Part shown: positions 1 through 7,886 of the stretch, one piece after another
How positions within the stretch are numbered: the stretch's first letter is position 1
Layout: each line of letters begins with the position of its first letter
DNA from: Spirochaetae bacterium HGW-Spirochaetae-2
GTDB lineage: Bacteria > Spirochaetota > Spirochaetia > Sphaerochaetales > Sphaerochaetaceae
Assembly: GCA_002839355.1 (NCBI GenBank)
Contig: PGXW01000004.1
Span: forward strand, 30,028 to 94,027
DNA: 64,000 nt
Reading direction: 5' to 3'
Made by a program: the position numbers and the translations under genes
Notes under the pieces: generated by a model
Told to the model about the DNA's origin: nothing
The model's database searches: none
Seen by the model: only the letters and a program-made list of their open reading frames with translations

Positions 1-66
1 TTCGGGTGGTATCCTGCCATGAAGGCCTCCAGACTAGATCCAATCGAGGCGTTGAACTATGAGTAG
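1..66 (+). CDS. C-terminal end of an FtsX/MacB-type ABC transporter permease (partial)
   Basis: An open frame from the first base ends at TAG (64-66) and reads FGWYPAMKASRLDPIEALNYE. The pattern YPAxKASRLDPIEAL-Y-E is the typical extreme C-terminus of FtsX-domain permeases of the MacB/LolC type, which lie in the inner membrane and work with an ABC ATPase in lipoprotein or peptide export. Only 21 residues are in the window, so subfamily and length are unknown. The stop overlaps the ATG of the following sensor kinase by 8 bases (59-66), which suggests translational coupling. The two-component system may therefore belong to the same operon as an export transporter. Confidence 0.65.
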   Translation, partial: FGWYPAMKASRLDPIEALNYE

Positions 67-1363
67 TGCAAGGCGGTGGTCCTTCGTAGAGGGCAAGGAA
101 CAGATTTTCGTTGTCGGAGGACTCCTATTCCTCTTCGTATTGCTGGTTACCCTGGTGCTGTTCCTCTCGCAATTGATAATCGAGAAGGAGAACACCCTCA
201 TGCAGTTCGAGGCAGAGCGTGGATTCGCATCCTCGACCCTGCTGCTGTTGCAGGAGGAGCACTCGCGGGCATTGGAGGCCATGCGGGAAGGAAATGTACG
301 GGGAATCGGCGTCTACTCCAACGCCGGACGGCTCATGCTCGGTCTCGGTTCGGTGCCCAATACCTTGCCGCTTGAACGTTTCAACATCATTTGGCGAAAT
401 AGGAATGCGAACCAATGGAACCAGGGGGTGGCAACCTACAACAAGGATACCGGCATGATCGAATACATCCGCTTCAGCCGCCTCACCATCCAGGTGGAGA
501 CCGGCGATATCATGCTGGAGGAAGACGGCTTCCTTCCATCGCCCTTGACGTTCCCCGATGTCCTCTACATCCTTTTCGACGGCCAGGATTATTTCCGCAA
601 GGTCATGCTCGTACGTATCTTCAGCGCGGCGGCGGTACTTGGTCTGCTGGCCTTCCACCTGTTGGTCTACAGCATCTATCGCAACAACCGCAAGTACCGG
701 GAGACCTTGGCGAAACAGGAGAGTCTGGTAAATCTCGGTGAGGCCGCCCGTACGCTGGCACATGAGATAAAGAATCCGTTGAGTGCGATAACCTTGCAGA
801 TGGCATTGTTGAAGAAGACCTTGCCGGTATCGGCCAAGGAAGACCTCATGGTTGTCGACCAGGAAGTGCAGCGGCTGACCCAGTTGACCAACAAGGTCTC
901 CGATTTCCTGCGCAATCCCGTGGGTATGCCCGAGAAACTCGATATCGTTGCCCTGCTGGAATCGTTGCAACATACGTTCCAGGGAAAGCTGAAGTTCGCT
1001 CCCGGTTCGTTGCACCATGCCTATATCCATTTCGATTCCGACCGTGCCCGTTCGGTGTTCGAGAACCTGATCAAGAACGCGCTCGAAAGTTGCACCGATT
1101 GCGATCCCGAAGTGGAAGTGGAAGTCAGCCGGGACAAGCGGCATTCGATACATATCGCTGTGCGTGATCGCGGGGAAGGAATCCCCGAGCAAAACCTGGA
1201 AAAGATATTCGACCCGTTCTTCACCACAAAGATCCATGGTTCCGGAATCGGTTTGGCAATCTGCCGCCAGTTCGTCCGTGCCCGTGGTGGGAACCTGAAG
1301 CTCTACGCACGGGAAGGCGGTGGTACGGTTGCCGAAGTCATCCTTCCGTCGGTGCATGTATAG
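59..1363 (+). CDS. membrane sensor histidine kinase
   Basis: A 434-residue two-component sensor kinase that probably autophosphorylates on His and passes phosphate to the regulator encoded just downstream. Two membrane segments (about residues 17-41 and 186-206) bracket an extracytoplasmic sensor of roughly 145 residues with no recognised fold. The HisKA motif RTLAHEIKNPL carries the phosphoacceptor His235. The ATPase domain shows the N box (FENLIKNALES), the G1 box (DRGEGIP) and a G2 box (GSGIGLAICRQF). No HAMP domain is evident between TM2 and the dimerisation helix. The HEIKNPL form and the NtrC-type partner point to the NtrB/AtoS-like kinase group. The ATG overlaps the stop of the upstream permease by 8 bases. 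Confidence 0.93.
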   Translation: MSSARRWSFVEGKEQIFVVGGLLFLFVLLVTLVLFLSQLIIEKENTLMQFEAERGFASSTLLLLQEEHSRALEAMREGNVRGIGVYSNAGRLMLGLGSVPNTLPLERFNIIWRNRNANQWNQGVATYNKDTGMIEYIRFSRLTIQVETGDIMLEEDGFLPSPLTFPDVLYILFDGQDYFRKVMLVRIFSAAAVLGLLAFHLLVYSIYRNNRKYRETLAKQESLVNLGEAARTLAHEIKNPLSAITLQMALLKKTLPVSAKEDLMVVDQEVQRLTQLTNKVSDFLRNPVGMPEKLDIVALLESLQHTFQGKLKFAPGSLHHAYIHFDSDRARSVFENLIKNALESCTDCDPEVEVEVSRDKRHSIHIAVRDRGEGIPEQNLEKIFDPFFTTKIHGSGIGLAICRQFVRARGGNLKLYAREGGGTVAEVILPSVHV

Positions 1364-1372
1364 GGGAAACCA

Positions 1373-2743
1373 ATGAGAATCCTGATTGTCGACGATGAAT
1401 ACAATATCCGTGAATTGATGCGCAAATACCTGGGTCTTGAAGGACTCGAGAGCGATGGTGCCGAGAACGGGCTTTCTGCCCAACGACAGCTCCGCGAGCA
1501 CCACTACGATGCCTGCCTGGTCGATCTGAAGATGCCCGGTATGGACGGCATCAGCTTGATCCGGTGGATACGCCAGGAGGGGTTCCGCATGCCCGTCATC
1601 ATGATCAGTGCACATGGTGAGATCCACGATGCGGTCACCGCTTTGAAAGAGGGGGCCCAGGACTATATCGTCAAGCCCTTCGATCCCGAGGAGCTGACCA
1701 TACGGTTACGCAAACTTATGGAAGTCCAGCAGTTGCGGACCCTTGTGGAGACCAAGACACGCTCGACCGAGGGAATCGACGAGGGTCTTATCGGAGAGTC
1801 TCCTCCCATGTGTAAGATTCGGGAGATCATTTCCCGCATAGCCGACTCGCCGGCGACTGTGCTGGTGACCGGGGAGAGTGGAACCGGCAAGGAGGTCGTA
1901 GCCCGACAGATCCATGGAGTCTCCGCGCTTGCTGAGGGGCCGTTTGTCGCCATCAATATCGGAGGTGTACCGGAAAACCTGTTGGAAAGCGAGTTGTTCG
2001 GCTATGAAAAGGGTGCATTCACCGGTGCGGTAGGTCGCAAGATCGGCATGTTCGAGCTGGCAAGCGGCGGTACGTTGTTCCTCGATGAAATCGGGGATAT
2101 GCCGATGACGCTGCAGGTGAAGATGCTGCGTGTGCTCCAGGAGCGCAAGATCACCCGATTGGGCGGGACATCTCCTATTCCGATCAATGCCCGTATCATC
2201 GCCGCGACGAACAAGAAGCTCGAGGAGATGGTCCATGAGGGTTCTTTCCGCGAGGACCTCTTCTATCGGCTCAATGTGGTACGTATCGAATTGCCCCCTT
2301 TGCGGGACCGCAGGGAGGATATTCCCCTGCTCGCCGGGGTCATACTCAACAAGCTCAACCGCCAGATGGGGCACCGTGTCGAAGGTCTGTCTCCCGAAGC
2401 GATCGACGCACTGAAAGCCCATCCGTTCTACGGCAATGTCCGCGAATTGGAGAATATCCTTGAACGTGCGGTTATTTTCGCCGACGGACCGGTGATCAAA
2501 CCCGATGTCCTGGAATTGCGGGCCAGTATCTCCCGGCCAGGTACAGATATGGGACAATCCAACAGTACTTTGATAGCTCAGGAAGACAATGGCGAGGCGC
2601 GCAGTCTCAAGGAACTTGAAGTTGAGGCTATCATCCGGGCCTTGCACCGGTGGGAAGGGAATCGGACCCGTGCCGCAGAGGAGTTGGGTATCTCCCGCAG
2701 GACATTGATAAACAAGATCGCGGAATATCGGTTGGATCTTTAA
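1373..2743 (+). CDS. NtrC-family sigma-54-dependent response regulator
   Basis: A 456-residue regulator with the standard three parts. The receiver domain (about 1-120) has Asp51 in LVDLKMPG as the likely phosphorylation site. The AAA+ domain (about 145-375) has Walker A GESGTGKE, the sigma-54 contact loop GAFTGA and Walker B FLDEIGD. A Fis-type helix-turn-helix sits at the C-terminus (AAEELGISRRTLINKI). Intact GAFTGA implies activation of sigma-54 promoters in response to the kinase encoded 9 bases upstream. The start follows a GGGGAAACC ribosome site. The targets are not identifiable here; the upstream permease operon is a reasonable guess. Confidence 0.95.
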   Translation: MRILIVDDEYNIRELMRKYLGLEGLESDGAENGLSAQRQLREHHYDACLVDLKMPGMDGISLIRWIRQEGFRMPVIMISAHGEIHDAVTALKEGAQDYIVKPFDPEELTIRLRKLMEVQQLRTLVETKTRSTEGIDEGLIGESPPMCKIREIISRIADSPATVLVTGESGTGKEVVARQIHGVSALAEGPFVAINIGGVPENLLESELFGYEKGAFTGAVGRKIGMFELASGGTLFLDEIGDMPMTLQVKMLRVLQERKITRLGGTSPIPINARIIAATNKKLEEMVHEGSFREDLFYRLNVVRIELPPLRDRREDIPLLAGVILNKLNRQMGHRVEGLSPEAIDALKAHPFYGNVRELENILERAVIFADGPVIKPDVLELRASISRPGTDMGQSNSTLIAQEDNGEARSLKELEVEAIIRALHRWEGNRTRAAEELGISRRTLINKIAEYRLDL

Positions 2744-2748
2744 ACCAT

Positions 2749-2766
2749 AATACCACAAAGGGTATA
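2749..2766. promoter_or_regulatory. HipB-operator-like inverted repeat outside the hip locus
   Basis: AATACC-N6-GGTATA has the same 18-bp architecture as the hipB operators at 10084-10183 (TATACC-N6-GGTATA), with one base off in the left half. Its inner bases (ACAAAG) resemble those of the second hip operator (ACAACG). It lies 6 bp after the stop of the NtrC-type gene and upstream of the AraC regulator. Binding by this HipB is inferred only from the shared pattern. Confidence 0.35.
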
Positions 2767-2797
2767 TGCTATTAATAAACCTATGGTGTTGGTGATG

Positions 2798-2816
2798 GTA
2801 CCCCATTATGGGGTAC
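2798..2816. repeat. perfect palindrome GTACCCC-N5-GGGGTAC
   Basis: Seven-base perfect arms with a 5-base centre (ATTAT). There is no T-run after it, so it is not a classical terminator. It may be an operator or the hairpin at the left edge of the dispersed repeat copy that begins about 10 bp later. Confidence 0.5.
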
Positions 2817-2825
2817 AAGAGTGGA

Positions 2826-2896
2826 TTAACTTTCAATGGTTACTCTCCCGAGCGGGTGCAGGCAACGCAAGGATCCATACCTCGCTCCTTGGGGCG
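2826..2896 (+). repeat. dispersed structured intergenic repeat, copy A
   Basis: Shares CTCTCCCGAGCGRGTGCAGG, then CAACGYAAGKATCCATA and CTCGCYCCTYGGGG, with copy B at 24226-24306. A shorter inverted relative (copy C) lies at 24953-25042. A weak TAAC/GTTA hairpin sits just before the conserved core, at the place where copies B and C carry stronger hairpins. No open frame is conserved, so this is a non-coding repeat. Confidence 0.65.
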
Positions 2897-3099
2897 CGGC
2901 AGAGGGGGTGAAGTATCCGGGGTCCAGGGCGTGCCCCGGGGTGGGGATACTTTTCAATTTTTACAGGAAGAAATTACGTCTGTTATACCTTCGGAAAAAT
3001 TGTATAGCAACAATATGAATGATGATGTAATTCTCCAGTCAATAAGCTTTCTTGTGTTTTTCTTGCAAATTCGAAGTAGTCGTTTATAAGATAGAAAGC

Positions 3100-4008
3100 A
3101 TGTCAGGTAGTCAGTTCTTTACCTATTTAACGTATGGTACCCGTGATGAGGCTTGGAAAATATTCTGCACCAAAGTGGGAAACCTACGCATGGAGCCGGA
3201 CGAGAATTATCGCGAAGTATGGCAGGAACACTGGAAGGGTATTGGTAAGCCTTGGGAAGAGGGGACCTTGCGCCATGAATTCCAATGCATCTACATCACC
3301 CAAGGGACCGGATGGTTCAGCTATAAAGGGAAGAAACACCGTATCGTGCCAGGTACTATCATTACCCTTGTCCCCGGAATCCGCTATTGGTACGGACCCG
3401 ACGACAACTCCAGTTGGACCGAGTACGTTGTGGGCTTCAAGGGTGAATATCCCGAGGATTTGCAACGATTGGGTTACTTCTCTGACGATAACGTAATCAA
3501 AGATGTCGGACTTCGGGAAGGCTTTGTCGGAATATTCACCGAATTGGTGGAGATAGCAAAGGAACAAAGGGCAGGTTTCCAACACGTACTTGGTTCGGAT
3601 ATCATGGTACTGTTGGCTAAAATCAACTACCAGACACAACAGGATTCACAACTTCACGAGCATGAACTTGAACTGATCGAGCACGCGAAAATCAAATTCC
3701 AAGAACATCTTTATTCTACTTTGGATATTGAATCCATGGCCTGTTCGATGAACGTCTCATACACAACCTTCCGCGACATCTTCAAGAAGTATTCGGACTT
3801 GTCACCTTACCAGTATTTTCTTCAGATGAAGCTTAATAAAGCCAAAGAATTGCTATCTGAGGGGAATCTCACCGTAAAGGAAGTCTCGTTCAAACTCGCT
3901 TTCGATAACCCATACTACTTCTCCCGATTCTTCAAGAAAAAGTCTGGAGTCTCTCCCTCGAGGTGGAATGGTAGGGAGATCGAAACTGATTTGGACTTCC
4001 TGGAATAA
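3100..4008 (+). CDS. AraC-family transcriptional regulator with cupin-type sensor domain
   Basis: A 302-residue regulator. The N-terminal part (about 20-150) has the AraC-type sugar-sensing cupin pattern: an 'ITQGTGWFSYKGKKHRIVPG' stretch followed by a TLVPG turn and YWYGPDD. The C-terminal 100 residues carry two helix-turn-helix units ending KEVSFKLAFDNPYYFSRFFKKKSGVSP, a strong AraC signature. ATG 3100 is preferred because a purine-rich GATAGAAAG precedes it; an upstream TTG at 3052 in the same frame would add 16 unconserved-looking residues. It sits 150 bp before a sugar ABC operon and very likely controls it. A pair of direct repeats in that gap (4025-4061) suits an AraC dimer. Confidence 0.9.
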   Translation: MSGSQFFTYLTYGTRDEAWKIFCTKVGNLRMEPDENYREVWQEHWKGIGKPWEEGTLRHEFQCIYITQGTGWFSYKGKKHRIVPGTIITLVPGIRYWYGPDDNSSWTEYVVGFKGEYPEDLQRLGYFSDDNVIKDVGLREGFVGIFTELVEIAKEQRAGFQHVLGSDIMVLLAKINYQTQQDSQLHEHELELIEHAKIKFQEHLYSTLDIESMACSMNVSYTTFRDIFKKYSDLSPYQYFLQMKLNKAKELLSEGNLTVKEVSFKLAFDNPYYFSRFFKKKSGVSPSRWNGREIETDLDFLE

Positions 4009-4024
4009 CCCTCTCCGACATCAT

Positions 4025-4061
4025 AAATTTTGTGCATACAATCACCAAATTATGTGCATGG
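4025..4061 (+). promoter_or_regulatory. candidate AraC-type operator: two direct repeats 22 bp apart
   Basis: AAATTTTGTGCATAC (from 4025) and AAATTATGTGCATGG (from 4047) match at 12 of 15 positions and start exactly 22 bp apart, about two helical turns. This is the usual layout of tandem half-sites bound by an AraC dimer. The pair lies 98 bp before the ABC operon start. Function is inferred. Confidence 0.5.
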
Positions 4062-4079
4062 TATATTCTCCCATACCAT
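4058..4079. repeat. inverted repeat ATGGTAT-N8-ATACCAT
   Basis: A perfect 7-bp inverted repeat that overlaps the end of the second AraC-type half-site. It could be an operator for a second regulator or a leader hairpin of the ABC operon. No T-run follows. Confidence 0.4.
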
Positions 4080-4158
4080 TTAAGCTATAGGTGCGGGATC
4101 ATGACCAATAGAGCAGCAACACAAGCCTGGGGTCACGCTGCCAGGGAGGACCACAGCT

Positions 4159-5646
4159 ATGGCACAGAATATGTTCTTGAGAATGCACAATGTTTCCAAG
4201 ACGTTTCCCGGTGTGAAAGCATTGAAAAACATCGATCTTGAAGTCGAATACGGCGAGATACATGCACTCATCGGTGAAAACGGGGCGGGGAAGTCGACCC
4301 TCATCAAGATTCTGTCGGGAGTCTACCAACCGGATGAAGGAGCTGAGATCATCATCGATGGAGTGGTCCAAAAGACAATCACCCCCTTGGATTCACTGAA
4401 ACGTGGTATTGCTGTCATCTATCAGGATTTCTCACTATTCCCAAACCTCTCCGTTGCCGAGAACATCGCAATGGTATCGCGGGTCGAAAAACGGAAGAAG
4501 ATTGTTAATTGGCGTGAAACAAACCAAATAGCTCGATCTGCACTGGCCAAACTAGGATTAAAGATACCCCTCTCCAAGACACTCTCCGAGCTTTCGGTCG
4601 CCAAACAACAACTTGTGGCCATTGCCCGGGCATTGGTGAACGACGCAAAACTAATCGTCATGGATGAACCGACCAGTGCACTCTCACGTGGGGAGGTTGA
4701 ATCACTCTTCTCCATCATCAGGAACCTGAAGGAGCAAGGGATATCCATCCTCTTCATTAGCCACAAGTTGGACGAACTGTTCGCAATTTCTGACCGCTTC
4801 TCCATTCTCAGAGACGGAAAGTACGTCGGAACATTCGGCGAAGATGAACTTGATGACGATCGGCTTATTTCCCTAATGGTCGGACGCAAAATCGAATATA
4901 AAATTTTCGAAAAGCGGACTTTGGTCGACCCGATCTTCGAAGTACGTAACCTCAGCAAGGCAGGTAACTTCAAAGACATCTCCTTCACCCTCCACCGAGG
5001 TGAAATTCTTGGTATCACCGGTCTCGTTGGAGCTGGCCGGTCAGAGTTGGCCCAAGCCATCTTCGGACTCAACCCAAGCGATAGCGGCGAACTGATCCTC
5101 GAGGGCAAGAGACTTCAGGTGAACGCCCCCGAACAGGCAGTCCAACATGGCATCTCCTACATCCCAGAGAACCGACTTACCGAAGGGCTCATCCTCAAGA
5201 AGACTATGAGCGACAATATCTGTCTGACTGTACTCAAGCAAATCTCCAGTAGACATGGTTTGATTGAAAAGGAGGCACAGAATAAACTGGTGGAGAAGTG
5301 GATCGAAGAGATGCACATCAGGCCCAATATACCCAATATGATTGCATCCAAGCTTTCAGGAGGCAACCAACAACGGGTTGTGTTATCCAAATGGCTCGCT
5401 ACCGATCCTAAGGTGCTGATTGTTGACGAACCTACCAACGGCATCGATATCGGCGCCAAAGCAGACATCCACCAACTGCTCAGAGATCTCTCCGAACAAG
5501 GCATGTCCATTATCGTCATCTCTTCGGAGCTTCCAGAGATATTGGCGATAGGAGACCGGGTACTCGTAATGCGGCGGGGAAAGATTGCAGCGATTTTGGA
5601 TGGCAAGAACCTCACTCAAGAAGAAATCATGAAAGAGGCTTTGTAA
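4159..5646 (+). CDS. sugar ABC transporter ATP-binding protein (RbsA/MglA/LsrA type)
   Basis: A 495-residue double ATPase that powers monosaccharide import through the two permeases downstream. The first half has Walker A GENGAGKST (about residue 40), the signature-like LSVAKQQLVAIARAL and Walker B LIVMDEPTSAL. The second half has the degenerate Walker A GLVGAGRSE typical of the family, an intact LSGGNQQRVVLSKWL and VLIVDEPTNGIDIGAK. The asymmetry (one unusual site in each half) is normal for CUT2 importers. GGGAGGA precedes the ATG at good spacing. It is the first gene of an ATPase-permease-permease-binding protein operon, the same order as lsrACDB, under the neighbouring AraC regulator. The exact sugar is not determined. 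Confidence 0.95.
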   Translation: MAQNMFLRMHNVSKTFPGVKALKNIDLEVEYGEIHALIGENGAGKSTLIKILSGVYQPDEGAEIIIDGVVQKTITPLDSLKRGIAVIYQDFSLFPNLSVAENIAMVSRVEKRKKIVNWRETNQIARSALAKLGLKIPLSKTLSELSVAKQQLVAIARALVNDAKLIVMDEPTSALSRGEVESLFSIIRNLKEQGISILFISHKLDELFAISDRFSILRDGKYVGTFGEDELDDDRLISLMVGRKIEYKIFEKRTLVDPIFEVRNLSKAGNFKDISFTLHRGEILGITGLVGAGRSELAQAIFGLNPSDSGELILEGKRLQVNAPEQAVQHGISYIPENRLTEGLILKKTMSDNICLTVLKQISSRHGLIEKEAQNKLVEKWIEEMHIRPNIPNMIASKLSGGNQQRVVLSKWLATDPKVLIVDEPTNGIDIGAKADIHQLLRDLSEQGMSIIVISSELPEILAIGDRVLVMRRGKIAAILDGKNLTQEEIMKEAL

Positions 5647-5647
5647 G

Positions 5648-6715
5648 ATGAACAACATTTTTTCACAAATCAAACGGAGCAAGGAAATGGGCATCCTAGC
5701 AATCCTGGTGGTAATTTCCATCATTATTTCGGCTTTCAACAGCTCGTTTCTCACCTTTGGCAATCTTCTGGATGTGGTGAAGAGCAATATCGTTTTAGGT
5801 ATCATGTCGATGGGAATGCTCCTGGTGTTACTCACCGGCGGTATCGATGTCTCGATTGCATCGGTCATTTCTGCGGTAACAGTGATTATCGGTCGGTTCA
5901 TGGTCGACTACTCATCCAATATCTTCCTCATCTTCCTGGTGGGAGTTGTCGCAGGATCACTTATGGGACTGATTAATGGTTTGCTGATAGCTAAACTCAA
6001 AATTCCACCCATCGTTGCCACGTTGGGAACTATGAGTGTGATATTCGGATTGGTCCTCTACCTCACCAACGGGAACTGGATCACCGGCATCCCCCAGAAT
6101 TTCATTGACTTCGGTCGTGTAACCATCGGGCAATTTCCCGTCGCGGGAAGTGACCGAATCCAAGGTATCCCGATACAATTCCTTTTCCTATTGTTCGCTA
6201 TAGCTCTCACTTGGTTCATCTTGAAATACACAATGATTGGCAGAGGTATCTACGCCATTGGCGGCAACAGAGATTCGGCTGAACGTATTGGTATGAACAG
6301 CGAAAATATAACCTTGTTCATCTACACCTATGAAGGCTTCCTCATCGGTCTCGCGGGAGTCGTGCACACTTCGATCATGCGACAGGTGGACCCCAACGCT
6401 TTCATCGGATTCGAGATCCAAGTAATCGCGGCAGTCGTGCTTGGTGGAGCTAGTGTCCTTGGTGGTTATGGTTCGGTGTCAGGAACCATCATAGGCGTCT
6501 CTCTCTTTTGTATCATCAACAATGGACTGATTCTCATGCACATTCCCACCTTCTGGCAGAAGATAGTAGTTGGTGTCGTATTGATCACATCCATCAGCTT
6601 CGATGTCATCCAGAAGCGTATGCACGATAAGAAAAATATCAGGGTTGATATAGACGAATCCGAATCGTCGTTCAAAAGACTCAGCGTAGTCCAAAAATCG
6701 ACAAGCCAAGCGTAG
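5648..6715 (+). CDS. sugar ABC transporter permease (RbsC/LsrC type), first of two
   Basis: A 355-residue integral membrane protein of the CUT2 BPD_transp_2 family. The N-terminus starts a run of hydrophobic helices. Family features include VLLTGGIDVSIASVISAVT early in the protein, PPIVATLGTMS in the middle and the late AVVLGGASVLGGYGSVSGT loop, which contacts the ATPase. It starts one base after the ATPase stop, so the two are cotranscribed. With the second permease it probably forms a heterodimeric pore. The last 40 residues are charged and cytoplasmic. Confidence 0.94.
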   Translation: MNNIFSQIKRSKEMGILAILVVISIIISAFNSSFLTFGNLLDVVKSNIVLGIMSMGMLLVLLTGGIDVSIASVISAVTVIIGRFMVDYSSNIFLIFLVGVVAGSLMGLINGLLIAKLKIPPIVATLGTMSVIFGLVLYLTNGNWITGIPQNFIDFGRVTIGQFPVAGSDRIQGIPIQFLFLLFAIALTWFILKYTMIGRGIYAIGGNRDSAERIGMNSENITLFIYTYEGFLIGLAGVVHTSIMRQVDPNAFIGFEIQVIAAVVLGGASVLGGYGSVSGTIIGVSLFCIINNGLILMHIPTFWQKIVVGVVLITSISFDVIQKRMHDKKNIRVDIDESESSFKRLSVVQKSTSQA

Positions 6716-6739
6716 ACAAGGTATACGGAGGAGCAACCT

Positions 6740-7810
6740 ATGAACAAGGATATACAGAAGAATACCAAACAGATAGGGGCGCCACAGAAGGAGAACCGGA
6801 TGCGTCGATTGGTGAAGAAGGTACACTTGGATACAAAAGAGCTGGTGCTCCTCCAGCTCCTTATTGGTGTATTTCTGCTCATGTCGATCCTTTCTCCGGG
6901 TCGGTTTCTCAGTGTCTATAACTTGCAGTCCATGGCTTACCAGTTCCCCGAATTTGGTATATTCGCCCTTGCGATGATGGTCATTGTGGTCACTGGCGGA
7001 ATCAACCTCTCCATCACCTATAGTGCGACCTTATCCTCAATTCTCGGCGCAGTTGTCCTGGTCGCTTTGAACAATTTAGGTGTCCAACCCCTTGTGACTG
7101 TTGTGATAGGTGTACTGGTGATCATTATCAGCTCCATCGCGTGTGGAGCTGTCAACGGCCTCATTGTTGCTCACATCGGTATCACTCCAATGTTGGCGAC
7201 CTTGGGAACCATGACGCTCTTCGAGGGAATCGCCTTGAACATCACCAAGGGGGGGGCTATATCGGGCTTCCCTGACATGTTTCAGTGGTTCGGCAATAGC
7301 GCTATCCTTGGAATCCCGGTGCCATTGCTTATATTTGTACTGGTCATCATCGCCACCTATTTCATTCTCCAACGAAGTAGTTTCGGAGCTAAGGTGTACA
7401 TGATTGGATGCAACCCAACGGCAACCCGATTCTCGGGAGTCAATGTCAAGAAGGTCCTGTTCCTGCTCTACATCTACTCGGGAATCCTCACCGGATTCGC
7501 GGGCATCATCATGGCTTCGCGTTACAACTCGGCCAAGGAGTCCTACGGCTATACCTACCTCTTGCAAAGTGTAGCGGCCGCGGTCCTTGGCGGAACCGAC
7601 ATCTCCGGTGGTTTCGGTAAGGTCTTCGGGACAGTCGTCTCGGTGCTCATCCTCCAAGTCATCTCGAGCGGTCTAAATATTTTCGGAGTGAACCGCTTCA
7701 TCACCGATGTCATCATGGGAATGATCCTCATCGTCGTGCTCACCATCAACTTCGTGAACAATAGGATGGAAGAGAAGGCGTTGTTAAGCAAGAAGGTAGT
7801 CACCGCATGA
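6740..7810 (+). CDS. sugar ABC transporter permease (RbsC/LsrD type), second of two
   Basis: A 356-residue paralogue of the preceding permease, with the same landmarks: VVTGGINLSITYSATLSS, TPMLATLGTMT and AAVLGGTDISGGFGKVFGT. A charged N-terminal extension of about 25 residues precedes the first membrane helix. GGAGGA lies 6 bases before the ATG, and the gene follows the first permease by 24 bp. Two different permeases plus a fused ATPase and a binding protein make a complete importer. Confidence 0.94.
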   Translation: MNKDIQKNTKQIGAPQKENRMRRLVKKVHLDTKELVLLQLLIGVFLLMSILSPGRFLSVYNLQSMAYQFPEFGIFALAMMVIVVTGGINLSITYSATLSSILGAVVLVALNNLGVQPLVTVVIGVLVIIISSIACGAVNGLIVAHIGITPMLATLGTMTLFEGIALNITKGGAISGFPDMFQWFGNSAILGIPVPLLIFVLVIIATYFILQRSSFGAKVYMIGCNPTATRFSGVNVKKVLFLLYIYSGILTGFAGIIMASRYNSAKESYGYTYLLQSVAAAVLGGTDISGGFGKVFGTVVSVLILQVISSGLNIFGVNRFITDVIMGMILIVVLTINFVNNRMEEKALLSKKVVTA

Positions 7811-7886
7811 TTCGCTGACTTGCGATGCAATTTGGTTTGAGAAAACCCTGTTAGGGTTTGGAAATATTTTTCAAAAGGAGAAAAAC

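Larger units (their letters stand above)
2744..3099 (+). other. 356-bp intergenic region between the NtrC-type gene and the AraC gene
   Basis: No convincing gene is seen. The region holds an 18-bp inverted repeat of HipB-operator form (2749-2766), a perfect 7-bp palindrome (2798-2816), copy A of the dispersed structured repeat (about 2826-2896), and an AT-rich stretch before the AraC gene (2950-3099) that presumably carries its promoter. Short open frames here lack codon-like composition and run through the repeat, so they are not called. Confidence 0.6.

Noticed and set aside
125..1627. A 500-codon open frame on the minus strand across the sensor kinase gene
   Set aside because: It lies antisense to two clear two-component genes, has no recognisable domain and begins and ends at no gene-like signal; long antisense frames are common in GC-rich coding DNA.
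2808..3089. A 93-codon open frame between the NtrC-type and AraC genes
   Set aside because: It runs through repeat copy A and a palindrome, has no ribosome site and shows no protein-like pattern.
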